Shown here: positions 40,059 through 51,959 of the stretch, one piece after another
Numbering within the stretch: position 1 is the stretch's first letter
Layout of the letters: each line of letters begins with the position of its first letter
Assembly (NCBI GenBank): GCA_963920765.1
Contig: OY987242.1
Location: 16,268,002 to 16,332,001, forward strand
Origin: Ulota crispa
Lineage: Eukaryota > Streptophyta > Bryopsida > Orthotrichales > Orthotrichaceae
Reading direction: 5' to 3'
Length of the DNA: 64,000 nt
Translations under genes and position numbers: made by a program
The notes under the pieces: model-generated
The model's input: only the letters and a program-made list of their open reading frames with translations
Told to the model about the DNA's origin: nothing
The model's database searches: none

Positions 40059-40062
40059 ACAA

Positions 40063-40376
40063 AGGTAGGAGCACCCATAAGCAACGTTGTTCCCATAACC
40101 TTCAGCTCTGAAATCTTAGAAAATCTTTGGAGGTAAATTGATGTAATGACAAGGATATACTACATGTGAACATGAAATCTTGATAGTGGTTATGGGTACA
40201 ATGACAGTTTGTTCTTTAAAAATTCACAACTTATTCTCAGAGTATCCAAATAATACATTCAAAATTGCAAACTCATTATTTTTCTATTCTTGATAGGATC
40301 TTATAATTTGCTAGTTGTTTATTAATACTCATCATGTTCAAAACCCTTAGATTGACGCTTATAGGTGCTCCTACCT
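40063..40376. mobile_element. Short TIR element, family A (inverted)
   Basis: Ends AGGTAGGAGCACCCATAAGC and the inverted TTATAGGTGCTCCTACCT. TA follows the right end; the left flank reads AA. Confidence 0.8.
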
Positions 40377-40875
40377 TATTTAGTGTAGGAGGTGAGATGG
40401 AAAGACAATTCTTACAAGGGTTTACTTTAACTACGCATCGTCACCGACAGCGCCTCCTAGCAATCCAGCGTTGCATGTTGGTGCCATTCCTGGAGGCTGT
40501 GGCATCACCAATTTGCACTAAGCTATAGAATAGTATATGGCTTACTCTTGCCGCTTTCCTGACCTTTTTCGTGAGATAAAAACTTGCGGAGACATATCAC
40601 ACAGCAAGTGACTATTCATGGTCAAACAAACACTAGAAATTACTTGAAGTAGAATGGGAGCAAGGAGCTGAACCAGGAATCGGATCCCCAAACTCTCTGC
40701 ACTCGCAAGTAGCACTGCGGTCTTGTTTGCATTGTTTCTTCGGCATCTGCACCCAACTGTCAATTGCATCGGTGTGAAGAAGAACTTGGGTTTGACAGAA
40801 CCAAATGGTATTGAACATTGCGGAGGTAGGCATGATTGTCAATAGCAATCCATTTTTCTACCAATTTCTAGTTTA

Positions 40876-41286
40876 AGGTAATGTGCTCATAAACCACTTG
40901 CACATTTTGAACCGTCCAGGTAGCATGTAGTGAAATGGTGAAGTGGGTGGTTCTTAAATTGGCCTCTTGTAGTCATTGAATGCATGAAAAACAAGGTGTT
41001 TTTAATTACAAGAGCTAATCATTCTCCTTGTTTTTCCAAATTTCTTCACAACTTGCAAATGAACGGTTCTTGGAAAATCTAGGGTCATAAATAGGAACCT
41101 ATGACACATGCACTTTGAAAATTCATAAGTAATTCAAAAATGCTTCAAAAAATATGTTACAATTTGTGTTACATTCCGCACCTATTCTTCTTTGTCCAAA
41201 AAATGAACTAAAAATCCTCCCATCCACGGAAAACCATGAAAGAGGTGGATGAGCCCTTAGATGGACGATTTATGAGCACACTACCT
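40876..41286. mobile_element. Short TIR element, family B' (AGGTAATGTGCTCATAAA termini)
   Basis: Ends AGGTAATGTGCTCATAAA and the inverted TTTATGAGCACACTACCT, flanked by TA on both sides. 411 bp. Shares only the outer AGGT-ACCT with families A and B. Confidence 0.75.
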
Positions 41287-42741
41287 TATATCTTGATATT
41301 GCTGAGTGATTCAGTTCATACCCTGAGGATGCAAACATACCCGGCTTGACATGAGTATCAGTGGCATACTCAGGGCTTTTCGGAGAATATGGGTTTCTTG
41401 GATTGAAAGTGTCATGCCATCACATTTTGGCTACATTCCAAAAGAGTTGGAGTTTGGGTCTCAAAAGCTTTGTTTAGGAGTGAGAGTGTTGGGACAAGAT
41501 CCGGGCCTTTGTTTCACATGGAGTACACTTTAGAAAGAAAGCTTATAATTGTATGTTGACACCTCAATGGTTACTAGGACGTTTCAAACCTCTAGAAAAC
41601 AAACTTCTTTTTTATGCTTAGAAAAACAAACAGAGTTTAACCATGACTTTGCAACATGTACATGATCCCTCATCTTTGAAACGTCCATTCTCTTAGAAAA
41701 GCAGGTGTGGTACATGTCTTTGACAACTCGTCTATGAACTCATCTTTTATGGGACAAGATTGTTTGTTGTAACTTGTATTGGTGTACGGCTTCCCATTTC
41801 ATACTAACTTCCGTAGGAAGTTCACACATGGAGAAGAAAATTTGGCTCTCAACACATCTGTATACATACATTGATATTCTTCATGCAACTGGATCTGGAA
41901 GATGTACTGGGACCACTTTTCTCAAGGCTGTTTAATAAGCGTGGCACTATGCAACCTCTGTTTGGTAGGGGGCTCGGATCAAATTCAACTACATTGATTA
42001 CCCTATTGCTATCACTATAAACTTGTCATTTTTGTGGAAATTAGTAAGATACTAATTTTTAAACCTGCACTAAGCTGAACATACTACCAATAGTGTGAAT
42101 TTGGTAAATTGGTGCCACAGGCACTCGTAGAGTTAATCAGTGTAACAGGACCTAAAGGTGTCACATTGGACGAAATGTAGTGGGCAAAAATATTCACCCT
42201 CCCAACCAAAGAAAACTTGACACAGTTCAGCTGCCTCGTCAATGTAGCACTACATGATGTTCATGCACTCAAATCCACTCTAAGCTTGCTAAATCACACA
42301 CTAAGGGACGTGGAGTGTTGATGGAATCTGCAAGCAGCAAAAGATGACAAAATACCGAGGATTACCAAAACAATCTTGTTTCCTTTCCAAGTCCCAGACG
42401 CAGCCTACAAAAGTTGTTTGGAGAGAGCTCACCATTGTAGGTGAGGGGTCGTGACAACACGATGCTTGTGCCTAGCCCAAAACTTACCTCATCTCAAAAA
42501 AAGTATAGAAAGAATGAGCAAGAAGAGTAACTGTTGCATATTACAGATGGCCAGCCGTTTTCAAACTACTTTTATAGAGACCATTTTTTATATATACAAA
42601 GCCCTTTTGAGGATGTTTTGCAAAGTACTTGAACCCAAAAATGGCCAGCTTTGATTCAGTTTATCAGATGTAAACAATTATCAAAGTGTTTGCCAGCACC
42701 AAATGTTGACCAATAAAAAAAAAGACAAACTACTCGTTGGC

Positions 42742-45700
42742 TCAAGCGCGCTTCCTCTTACTCATGACTTGCTTCTTCATGGCATCATCAAGTAATTTCT
42801 TCAAGAATAGTAGAAGGTCTTTCAGTTGAAGCCGCTCATTCTTCTCGAAGTTTGAGGCCACCCACATTGGGTATTGCCCACTTGCATTATACTCCTCTAT
42901 CTCAAAAAAGGCTGTTGCTACAGTTTGCATGACCTCTACTCCCAAATCCCCCTTCAGCTTCTTTACGAACTCATCCTCTTCGTTTATGATTTGCTGCAAT
43001 ACAATTTGCAGTTGTTTATCAATAAGCTTTGAACTGAAAGTGCCCAGAGCACCAAGTCATCCCATAAGAACCTGCAAACACGCTACATACTCCATAGTCT
43101 CTACATACTCAGAGAAAGCATATATATGTACTCATACAAGAGGACAAGACAGATAGGATACTCCCAACAAGGTACAAGATACTAAAACTATTTGGAACTT
43201 GATTCACTGTTATCAACAGCTCCCCATTTACTAATGCACTTCATTCAACTTGTTGGAAGATGGTGAAAGCGTGACTTGACCATTGGAAATTGAAATGCCA
43301 ATGTGGTTGTTTACTATCCATTTTGGTAGTCAACAACCTCCACCTTTGCAAACGGCACTAGAAAATCATACAGACTTGTCATGATACAATCTCAAAGAGC
43401 TGGATTCTTGAATCCAATACCTCTCCGCAGCTCCACTCATCTCCCAAAAAAACCATTCAAGCATATTGCAAAATGCTAAAGGTGACGCACATAGTAACCT
43501 CTAACTTTGCAACATGCACCGCAAAGAGGAAGATGCTACAATGGAGCACACACCACATTAGCAGCTTTGAAGGTTACCTTCCACTTGTTTCCTTCCGGAT
43601 CAACTTTCTCATTCTTGTAAGGGCCATATTTGTGATTCCCAATGCGATCTTCCCACTCCAAAATCATTTTGGTCATCACCAGCTCCCATCCATCTGGATG
43701 ATACTTGAATTTCTTCCCACAAGCAGCCTTCCATGGCCCTTTGTAAATTGTTCCCATCAGCTTGTTGTTGATTTTTTCATCCACTCCATACGTATCCAGA
43801 ACCTGATGACAAGCAAAGGGATACAAAAAAATTAGATGGACAGAGACTTCAAAAAGTGGAGCATTGCAAACTCAACAAAAGATTCTGAAACACCTTCAAA
43901 GACAATAGCAGAAGCTCACCTGAACGGCAACTTTCTAGGCGTCCTCAAGAAGGTGATTAGCCATTTGCTCTTTCTGAGACAGGGCATTCACCATGTCTTG
44001 GAGCATTTCCTGCTCCGATTGCAGTGCTTCAATCTTCTCCTTGTCCGTTTTGTCTAACGTTTCCTCGATCTCCAACAATTTCTTTGCATGCTGTTTCTGA
44101 AGCTCCAGCTCCTGCCTCTCCATCAATTTTCTCTTTTGATCTAGAACAACCATCTCTAGCGCTTTGCTCTCACCCTGGATACATCAGACCATTTGTGAGC
44201 TTTGGTAACTCTACTAAGTTGCAACCTCATACGACTGGGAAACTAGTCACTAAACTCACAAGTGGCAAAGCGCACAGATCAGCTTGCTCTATATTCAACA
44301 CTCGGCTTCTTTGCCATAAGGCTGGACTATCAACACACGAACAACTCCCAACAATTCTAAAGCCAAATGCAAAAAACGCCGATCCTCCACAACTGCTTTC
44401 ACGAACTCTACAGCACAACATGAACAACAAGTAATCACCTTGTGCTTTTTGATGATCCTCTTCTGCTCGTCTAGCAGCTTGCACTGAATAGCTGCATGGA
44501 AAAGCGCCTGCCTCCTGACCTTGTCTAGCAGCCTTTCAGCGTGCCACAGCAATGGTATTATCAATCGGCAATTTGCACATCCAACATCACTAGCAAAACC
44601 TTCACATTTGAACACCACAATGATCCACATGCAGAGCATAACCTTCAACACCTTCCAATTAAAATAGCCCACACATCTTTGTAAAATACTAACAGTCAAG
44701 GTCAAAGGTACAACCAAACGTTGACACTACACTTACATCTTGGTTCTCTCTCTCAAACCGTTGCCGCTTGGCTTTGTTCTTTTGCCTCAACTACAATGCC
44801 GCTTTTGTCATTGTCTCACATTGCCCTTCAAGCGCCTGCAACCTATTTGCCAATGCCATCTGGAGCGCCAACAATTTCTCGTTGTGCTCTGCTTGTTTCA
44901 CTTGCACTTGCAGCTGCATCAATTCCAAATCTACGATGCATCAACTCAAGCTGGTAAACACAATGTGCGCCTCCCTTGCTAAGCCTTGGTTCCAAAGCAA
45001 AGCACAAGCTTAGGAGGTGGAAACACCTATCATCCACAAAACATCACAAACTCCACCTACCTTGCTTGTACGCCAATAGTCTCTTGTTGTGCGCTGCTTC
45101 TTTTGCTTGCACTTGCAGCTGCATCGCTTCCAAATCTGTGTTGCATCAACTCAAGCTGGTAAACACAACTATGTGCCTCCCATGCTAAGCCTTGGCTCCA
45201 AAGCAAAGCACAAGTTTGAGGGGTGGAAACACCTATCGTCCACAAAACATCACAAACTCCACCTACCTTGCTTGTGCTGTTCCTCCATTGTTCTCTTCTC
45301 CTTCTCCACCTTCACACGCAACAAATTCACCTCGTGTACCATGTCGCATAGAACCACGAACTGGTGCCGTGAGGCTACCATCATGTTGCTCTTTTGATCC
45401 ACCATCTTCACCAAGTCCTCCACAATTTGATTGTTCACCCTTTCCTTCTCCTCCACCATATCCCTCACGGACTTTAGCTCGCAGAACTTCTTTAGATACG
45501 CCATTATTTGACCCAAATTTGCTGTCAAGTCCTGCACAAATACCGCCGTGCATCAGCCCGGATTCTAATCTTTTGGTACTTTAAAACCATGAACCCTGAG
45601 CAAGGAATGACACAAGGCTATATGGCCACAAAACTCACGGTCACCATCACTAGGAACAATGGAAAAAAACGGTATACCTCTTTGGTCGCTTGCCATCCCT

Positions 45701-46890
45701 ACAAATCTAGACTATACGCACGCTTCTTGTCTCTCCACTCTTTGCTGCCGCAATTCACCATAGCAAAGCTATGGGCGAACGCTTGGGCATCCTCCAAACC
45801 GTGAATGTCGTTTCTGAACAACAGAACCACTGTGCCATGATCTCCATGGTAGTCGGGGAACACCTCCACTTTCTCCAGGTTATATTCTTGAACCAAGATC
45901 CGAGTGCAACTCACATCTTAGTAGCAGAGCCCAAAACACTAGGTCAAATTAGCAAGAGCTCCAATATCCCTAAGAATCCCACAAACACACACACGTGAAG
46001 ACAAGCAATTGAGCAAAGAGTATGAACAGGCTCTTGAGCGGCACCAAAGAGGACACGCCGGGACTATTGGGACATGTTAGGGCTCTCAAAATCACGTCGA
46101 TTCCATGTATGGGGCTGTCAAAGGAGGATAGGCGCTCAAACGTGCATACACAACAAGGGGCTGTGAAGAGTACTAGCTAGACTGCACTGCTTGTCACTTC
46201 ATAACAAACTCAGTGCAGCTCAAGCTTCCTTGTTCAGAGACTATTTCTGGAGAATTTGAGTGCAATTCAAGCTCCTCATACCTAACACGATGCCGCACCA
46301 CACCACTGTCAAACTTGCAACCGCGTCGGAGCTCTCAAGGGCTCCCAAACTCATGTCCAACCCGAAGAATGTGACACCAACATGCATGCAATACGGCAAC
46401 ATTATGAGGAGCGCAAATTTGCCATATACACCTGGAACTTCTCCTTGGAGTTGGCACCACCGGCGGCAAGGTGACACCCCTGCTCGTTCGTGCAAGTGTT
46501 GTCAATGTTCACCAGGATGCCCATCCATGGAGCCAGCAAGCAAGTGGCGCTAGCCCCGCGACTGGGCACCGCTTGCTCCAAGCGCGCCACCATGGGCTTG
46601 CTGTCCAGTGCCCCATGCCCCTTCTTCCCGCTCCCAATCTGTGTCGCATGCGCTAGGCCCAAAAGCTCCCGGTACCTGTATTGTGTTGCATGCGTCTGAA
46701 GCTCAGAGTACGTGTAGCTTTGCTTCTTCCGTTCCAGCGACAGTGGGCACTTGTACGTGCCGTCGCTGTTCTTCATCACTAGGTGCCAGTCGCGGATCCC
46801 GTCTGTCACCTGCTTGTTCACCTCTGTCTCCTCGTTGTCGGAGCAGATGAGCGAGAACGAATCAATCAACAACGAGTCGTCCGTAGACAT
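42742..46890 (-). pseudogene. IDN2/FDM-like XS-XH gene, left copy (pseudogene)
   Basis: Paralogue of the intact gene at 53968-57312, exon for exon. Exon 1 (46890-46432) and the XH exons (about 43800 and 42993-42742) stay open. Lesions elsewhere: exon 2 has lost its CAG acceptor (CAA) and carries TAG at 45699-45701 where the partner has Tyr; exon 4 has CAG to TAG (about 44787-44789); exon 5 has lost its acceptor AG (now AC, about 44540); exon 6 ends in TAG in place of an Arg codon (43935-43937). Exon 1 also carries an internal duplication of the zinc-finger end (YRELL-HATQ appears twice) and a deletion after it. A 205-bp tandem duplication covers the exon 3/4 boundary. A full protein cannot be made; a short XS-only product is conceivable. 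Confidence 0.88.
44866..45275 (-). repeat. 205-bp tandem duplication inside the XS-XH pseudogene
   Basis: Two adjacent units (about 44866-45070 and 45071-45275) each contain the end of exon 3, intron 3 and the start of exon 4. The join creates a hybrid 75-bp exon (45135-45061) with an acceptor at one side and the old exon 3 donor at the other. Confidence 0.8.
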
Positions 46891-47956
46891 GGCTCATACT
46901 TGCTCACAACCCCCACAAAACCCCCTTGCACCCCAACAAGAATGCACAACCATCATGCACGAGCTCAAGGAACCGATTCCAACAGAATGCATGCGTCCCC
47001 AATTGGAAAGAATCTGCTCCGCTTTTAATCGTTTCAATACACAACCCACAAACCTAGAGAGCACGCGCTCTAGTGCTGCAATAATTCAAAGCCGTGAAGG
47101 AACATTGCAAAATGCACAGCACATTGGGAGCGAGTACAGGAGTGCGTTCCGGCCCTCCAAGCAGTGCATATTTACCTATGAACAATCCGAGCTTTGACGA
47201 GGCGCAGCTAACTCTAGCAAAATCTGCGGCTCCTCTTTCCTCAAGGAATGGTCTTCGCAGACAGCAAAGTAGCTGTGCTCTAGAAGGCTGCAACCTAATT
47301 GGCAGTTGTTGCTCTTGCGAAGGAATTGCACCAAGCGCACTCATGCGACGGCAAGCAGCGATGGCATTGGTGATCTCGCAACAATTGTATCCAACACGAT
47401 GACGGCGGTGCGTGTTGGTGTGATGATGACGGAGGACGCACGCTTCTTTCGAATTTTGTTGGGACCCCCACCCAGGCTTTTGCCGACCTTGTCAAATCTA
47501 CCAAAACCTTCTGATATCTGAGACGTGAGCGAGTCCACAACATGTACAAATTATTCACACCCTAAATGAATCCTGGATTCTTGTTGTAGCTCCTCGTGCA
47601 AGAAATTTGGTCGATTGAGGAGTGATCTCCAAGTGTGATTTGCACGATGAGCTCTAAGTTAGTGGCAAAAGCACACCGCCAACTCTGCTGATCACTCCTA
47701 TCCTAAAACTACTAACTTCGCTAAATATGCTAATTTGAAAGTGCCTAATTGATAACTTTGTGTTCACTTTGTTTGCACTGTAACTATATACTTATATATC
47801 ATTCAAGGGTGAGGGCTCTCCAAAGTTAGCGACCTGAAGAGGGCTGCTCTCAAAGTGACAACTGACGAGAGTTGACCTTTGGACATGACGAATGAGCGCG
47901 GCTTTCAAGTGACGATTGACAAGAACTGGATCTTCTAGACAGCCTTGTTTGCATAA

Positions 47957-48312
47957 GGTAGCAAAACCCAAAACCTTTCATCTCTAAAATCTTGAAAAAT
48001 TTGTGGAAGTGGATAGATAGTAGCACCCATAACTATCAAATTCAGGGTTTTGAACATGATGATTATTAATAAACATTTAGCAAATTATATGATCCTATTA
48101 GCAAGAGAAAAATGATGAGTTTGCACTTTCAAATGTATTATTTAGATACTGTGAGAATAAATTGTGAATTCTTAAAGAGCCAATTGCAATTGCACCTAGT
48201 ATCAACATTAAGTTTCATGTTCACATGTTGTACATCCTTGTAATTACATCTATTCACTTCCATAGATTTTTCCAGATTTTAGAGGTGATGATTATGGGTG
48301 TTGCTACCTTAC
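47957..48312. mobile_element. Chimeric family A element
   Basis: The first 62 bases (AGGTAG start, AATCTTGAAAAATTTGTGGA) match the right end of a family A element in inverted orientation. From 48019 on it continues as a family A body in the opposite orientation, ending GTTGCTACCT then TA. Confidence 0.6.
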
Positions 48313-48320
48313 TTAGCTTA

Positions 48321-48650
48321 AGGTAGGAGGTTAATGAATGGAGCATCTAGGGGCTGAAATTGAATTTTGGGCAAGTGAAACTTCTTGAAACATTTTTCAA
48401 AAAACTTTCCATGAAAGACAAGAAGAACTGGCATCTAACCCAAGTTGATTCATGTTTTTTGGAACTTTGTGGAGTTAGTTATGAAATTTTGAAGTGGAGA
48501 GGCTGTATGGCTCTAAAATGGAGCACCTCCTCAAATTTGAATATATTGCATGTACGTTGTTGAGGGCTATGAAAAACAACATGTGCCAACATAGTACATT
48601 TGAGGAGGTGTTCCATTTTAAAGTTTGCTCCAAATTAGAGCCTCCTACCT
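48321..48650. mobile_element. Short TIR element, family B
   Basis: Ends AGGTAGGAGGTTAATGAA and the inverted GAGCCTCCTACCT, flanked by TA on both sides. It begins eight bases after the chimeric family A element. Confidence 0.85.
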
Positions 48651-49284
48651 TATTGGCTACACAAAGGTAGGGTTGTATTTTTTGAGCTAAATTTTGCTAA
48701 AAAGCCATACAAAGAAATATTAAGAAAATATTTGGTGATGTGTTTTTCCTTTTTGGGGGATGAAGTTTATCTACAATCATATAATAAGTTAGCATATTTT
48801 GGATGAATGTGGACTCTTTTTTATAAAAAAAAATTGTCATTTATATTTTCAAATGGCATACTTGTCCATGAAGCTTAATCCTTAAACAACAAACTGGTCA
48901 TTGTGGCCAATAGTAGGCTATAAACAATTGCAAGTAACACAACTCAATGCTATTGTCAAAAGATGCATAAGCCAGCATTGCATACTTACTTCGTGGAAGT
49001 TCCAAGGAAGGCAATATGGGGGCCTAACATTGTCTTTGCATGGTGACAAATATAAATGCTTGTAATCTTTTGCCACAATTCATTCCTGTTGCGTTCCCAA
49101 TGTAATATTGGACCTCATTTTTGTAATAGCTTTCATTGAATTGCAGAGTCTTGTTTGCATGCAATAGCACATAGCTTTAAATTTGCTTTTAGATGTCCAT
49201 AAACAACTAGTGTTACTTTTTAGGTTTTGCTACCTTGTGTGGATCTAAGAGGTGGCAAAGATTCAATTGTTTAGACAAGGATAG

Positions 49285-49521
49285 CCCATGAGCGCCCAAG
49301 AGACATTATCTCTCCAAAAGCTAGGTCAACGCAAGTCTGATTAAGGAAATCTCATTGCTCTTTTGGTGAAACTACCTCCAATCAAGCCCATCACAATGGA
49401 GATGCTTCCTACTAACAATTTATATGGTTCCAATCTTGTAGACTGTCTTTTTCAATCCATGAGGGCATTTTGATTGCAAGTAGGTCGAACTTTTTTGGTT
49501 TCAAATCTGGACGCTTAAGGG
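49285..49521. mobile_element. Small CCC...GGG element with 4-bp duplication ATAG
   Basis: Begins CCCATGAGCGCCCAAGAG, almost the same as the 50782 element, and ends GGACGCTTAAGGG. Flanked by ATAG on both sides (49281-49284 and 49522-49525). 237 bp. Confidence 0.6.
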
Positions 49522-49859
49522 ATAGAATGGCAAAGATCTAATCCTACTTTTTGAGTTGGCTATTTGATCTCTTCTCATATTTTAGAATTTTTAAAATTCA
49601 ATTCAATATCTTTGAATCCAAACATAAATCAAAAAATTTAGATTTGGTCTTTTCATTGGTATATTTCTAAATTATTACAATTTTCTTAGGTGGAAAAAGC
49701 AAAGCTTTTCTTAACTTTGAGTCGGGCTTTGAGTCCACAAATTGAAAGAAAAAACGGTGGTAGAAAGATGGAGACTAGCCTATGTCCTAGAAAAAACTCA
49801 ACTATAAATTGGCTTTGATGTGAGGGTATCAATCTATCTATATAATAGAATACAATTTA

Positions 49860-50110
49860 CCAATATGGCAATCCTTTTACCGCAATCCTTTTACCACGTG
49901 TGTAAATAAACTTGTGTGGGTAACTAAATTTGCATGGGTAGCTAAACTTCCATGGGTAAAAAGCTTGCGTAGGTAAGAACTTGCATGAGAGAAAAATGTA
50001 TGGGTAAAAAATTGCATGTGTAAAAAAATGTGTGGATAAATATAAAAAATGTAACAAAACTATGTAGGTAATAAAAAAAATATTCAAAAAAATATTGTGT
50101 GAATAACTAC
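49860..50110. repeat. Degenerate short tandem repeat (GCATGGGTAAxx type)
   Basis: Many imperfect units of about 14-16 bases built on TTGCATGGGTAACTAAA, strongly diverged. No exact period. Confidence 0.5.
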
Positions 50111-50781
50111 TACACGAGTCAAAAGTTTGGGTAGGTAAAAAATAAATAATATTTTTTTGCGTGAGAAAAAAGTGACGTTCTCCTTTTACTACGTGGGTCA
50201 AAAATCCTATGGAACAAAAAATGCTTTATTGCAAGGGAATATTTTGCAAACAAAGACAAATGTTTTATTGCATGGTTAAAGTTTGAAATTGGGGTGCACA
50301 AATAAAAAGCAAGAATTATTTTTGTAGGGGGAAATGTTCTACGTAATTGGGCCTGAAATTATTTTGCATCCCGTTGGACCAACATGTGCCTATACAAGTG
50401 TTCAATAATTATAATCAATTGAAGTTGGTATCTTCTATCCAAGTATGGAAAATTTTAATTTAAGAGTAATGTGGCAATAGTATACATGATTTCACTTACA
50501 CTAAGTAGAGGATTTAGGTTGCCTCACGGCCCACATTAATTTATCAACATTCTACACTGCATAAATACTAAGTGGTTATACAATAACTTTCATCAATAAT
50601 TAATGCAACAAACAAATTTTAAGGGCTTGGCAATAACAATGAAATTGCATAAAAACAAACTAGCAAGATTTTGGTCATAAACCATGCAAAGTTCAAATAT
50701 TTAAAGATTTGTATGCACCTCCAAGTAGTCAATCAATGAATCATGAGGTAACTTTCTAAGGTAAGGCAACCTAATTGTTAA

Positions 50782-51014
50782 CCCATGAGCGCCCAGCTCA
50801 AAATCCACCCAACGTAAACCTCCCGGCAATCAAAACAATGTGCAATTTGGATGGTATTGCCACCTCTTGGTATTATGGATCACAAGTTGTTCCCAATTCT
50901 CCTACTACCCTTGTACTATTCAAAGCTTGTTATAGTACAATCGGTACATTTGTGTGAATAGGATTCTTTCTTCAATTTCCAACGACGGGATCCCATCTCT
51001 TGGGCGCTCAGGGG
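50782..51014. mobile_element. TTAA element 1 of a tandem trio
   Basis: CCCATGAGCGCCCA at the left and the inverted TGGGCGCTCAGGGG at the right, with TTAA at 50778-50781 and 51015-51018. 233 bp, non-coding. Confidence 0.8.
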
Positions 51015-51018
51015 TTAA

Positions 51019-51235
51019 CCCTTGAATGGCCCATCGGCCATCTCTAGCCGTATGTACGGCCATATATATAGCCGTATTTGAGTTGCTTTGAGGGCTTTCC
51101 AAAAAAAATGCACTCACCATCGTACAGCCCTTCAATATGTATGGTTGTAATACTTTGTAGCTAATTCAAACTTCTGAATATTGATTGCGACTGTATTTGG
51201 AACCATATCTCTAGAGCCCAAGGGCCCTTCAAGGA
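51019..51235. mobile_element. TTAA element 2 of a tandem trio
   Basis: CCCTTGAATGGCCC at the left and the inverted GGGCCCTTCAAGGA at the right. It shares its left TTAA with element 1 and its right TTAA (51236-51239) with element 3. 217 bp, with an internal GGCCATATATATAGCCG palindrome region. Confidence 0.8.
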
Positions 51236-51239
51236 TTAA

Positions 51240-51471
51240 CCCTTCACCGCCCATCCCTTGTTTGAGACGACATGCTCCAAGACCTTCTTGCATCACTTTC
51301 CCACAACTATGTGGATGAAAATGACAAATTCTGGCGTTAGGTAAGATTGCGAGGGGGGAGGCGATGTAAGATGCATCGTTAAATTTTAAAATTTTGATTG
51401 ACCATGCAAGTCCAATTCACCAAAATTGAAAAGCCGAGTGGACATAATATGGCCGCTTGGGCGGCCTAGGG
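51240..51471. mobile_element. TTAA element 3 of a tandem trio
   Basis: CCCTTCACCGCCCA at the left and the inverted TGGGCGGCCTAGGG at the right. TTAA on both sides (51236-51239, 51472-51475). 232 bp. The interior does not match elements 1 or 2. Confidence 0.8.
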
Positions 51472-51647
51472 TTAAGGTAACCTAAATGCACTATTTTGTG
51501 TAGGTTTTCTAGGGTAAGGTAAAAAAGCTTTGTTCTGCTAATAGGGGTGCAAAATCAGTACAATATTGTAGTAAGTAACATAATTTTGATTACATTACGA
51601 GTAGTATGAGTTTGTAAATCAATATGAGGGCACTAATAGGATACATA

Positions 51648-51959
51648 AAGTAGGAGCACCCATAAGCATTAGTGTCCCCATACCCATCATCTCTGAAATC
51701 TTGGAAAATATGTGGAAATGAATAAATGTAATTACAAGGATGTACAACATGTGAACATGAAACCTTAGTATTGGTTATGGGTACAATGGTAGTTTGCTCT
51801 TTAAAAATTCACAACTTATTCTCATAGTATCCAAATAATACATTCAAAAGTGCAAACTCATTTTTTTTGTTCCTAATAGGATCCTATAATTTGCTGGCTG
51901 TTTATTTGTACTCACCATGTTCAAAACCCTTAGATTGACGCTTATGGGTGCTCCTACCT
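51648..51959. mobile_element. Short TIR element, family A (inverted)
   Basis: AAGTAGGAGCACCCATAAGC at the left and the inverted CTTATGGGTGCTCCTACCT at the right, then TA. Confidence 0.8.

Larger units (their letters stand above)
39333..41907. other. Intergenic: TIR elements and unassigned sequence
   Basis: Contains the four elements listed separately. A less AT-rich stretch at 40.38-40.87 kb encodes short frames on both strands without any recognisable domain. 41.29-41.9 kb shows nothing I can name. Confidence 0.55.
41908..49035. repeat. Left copy of a direct segmental duplication (about 7.1 kb)
   Basis: Homologous in the same orientation to 53168-60425. The shared part runs from about 1 kb past the 3' end of the XS-XH gene, through the whole gene and its upstream region, to sequence at 48675-49035 that matches 59688-60425. 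The copies differ by transposon insertions, an enlarged intron 7 here and an expanded upstream repeat in the right copy. Confidence 0.85.
50497..51503. mobile_element. Family D element split by a triple insertion
   Basis: The left part (50497-50777) ends in GGCAACCTAATTG. The right part resumes after the insertions as TTAAGGTAACCTAAATGC and ends TTTTGTGTAG. In the uninterrupted copy at 8971 these sequences are contiguous around one TTAA. Confidence 0.85.

Noticed and set aside
40381-40850. Possible gene between two short elements
   Set aside because: Composition is less AT-rich, but frames on both strands are short and no domain or splice pattern can be read.
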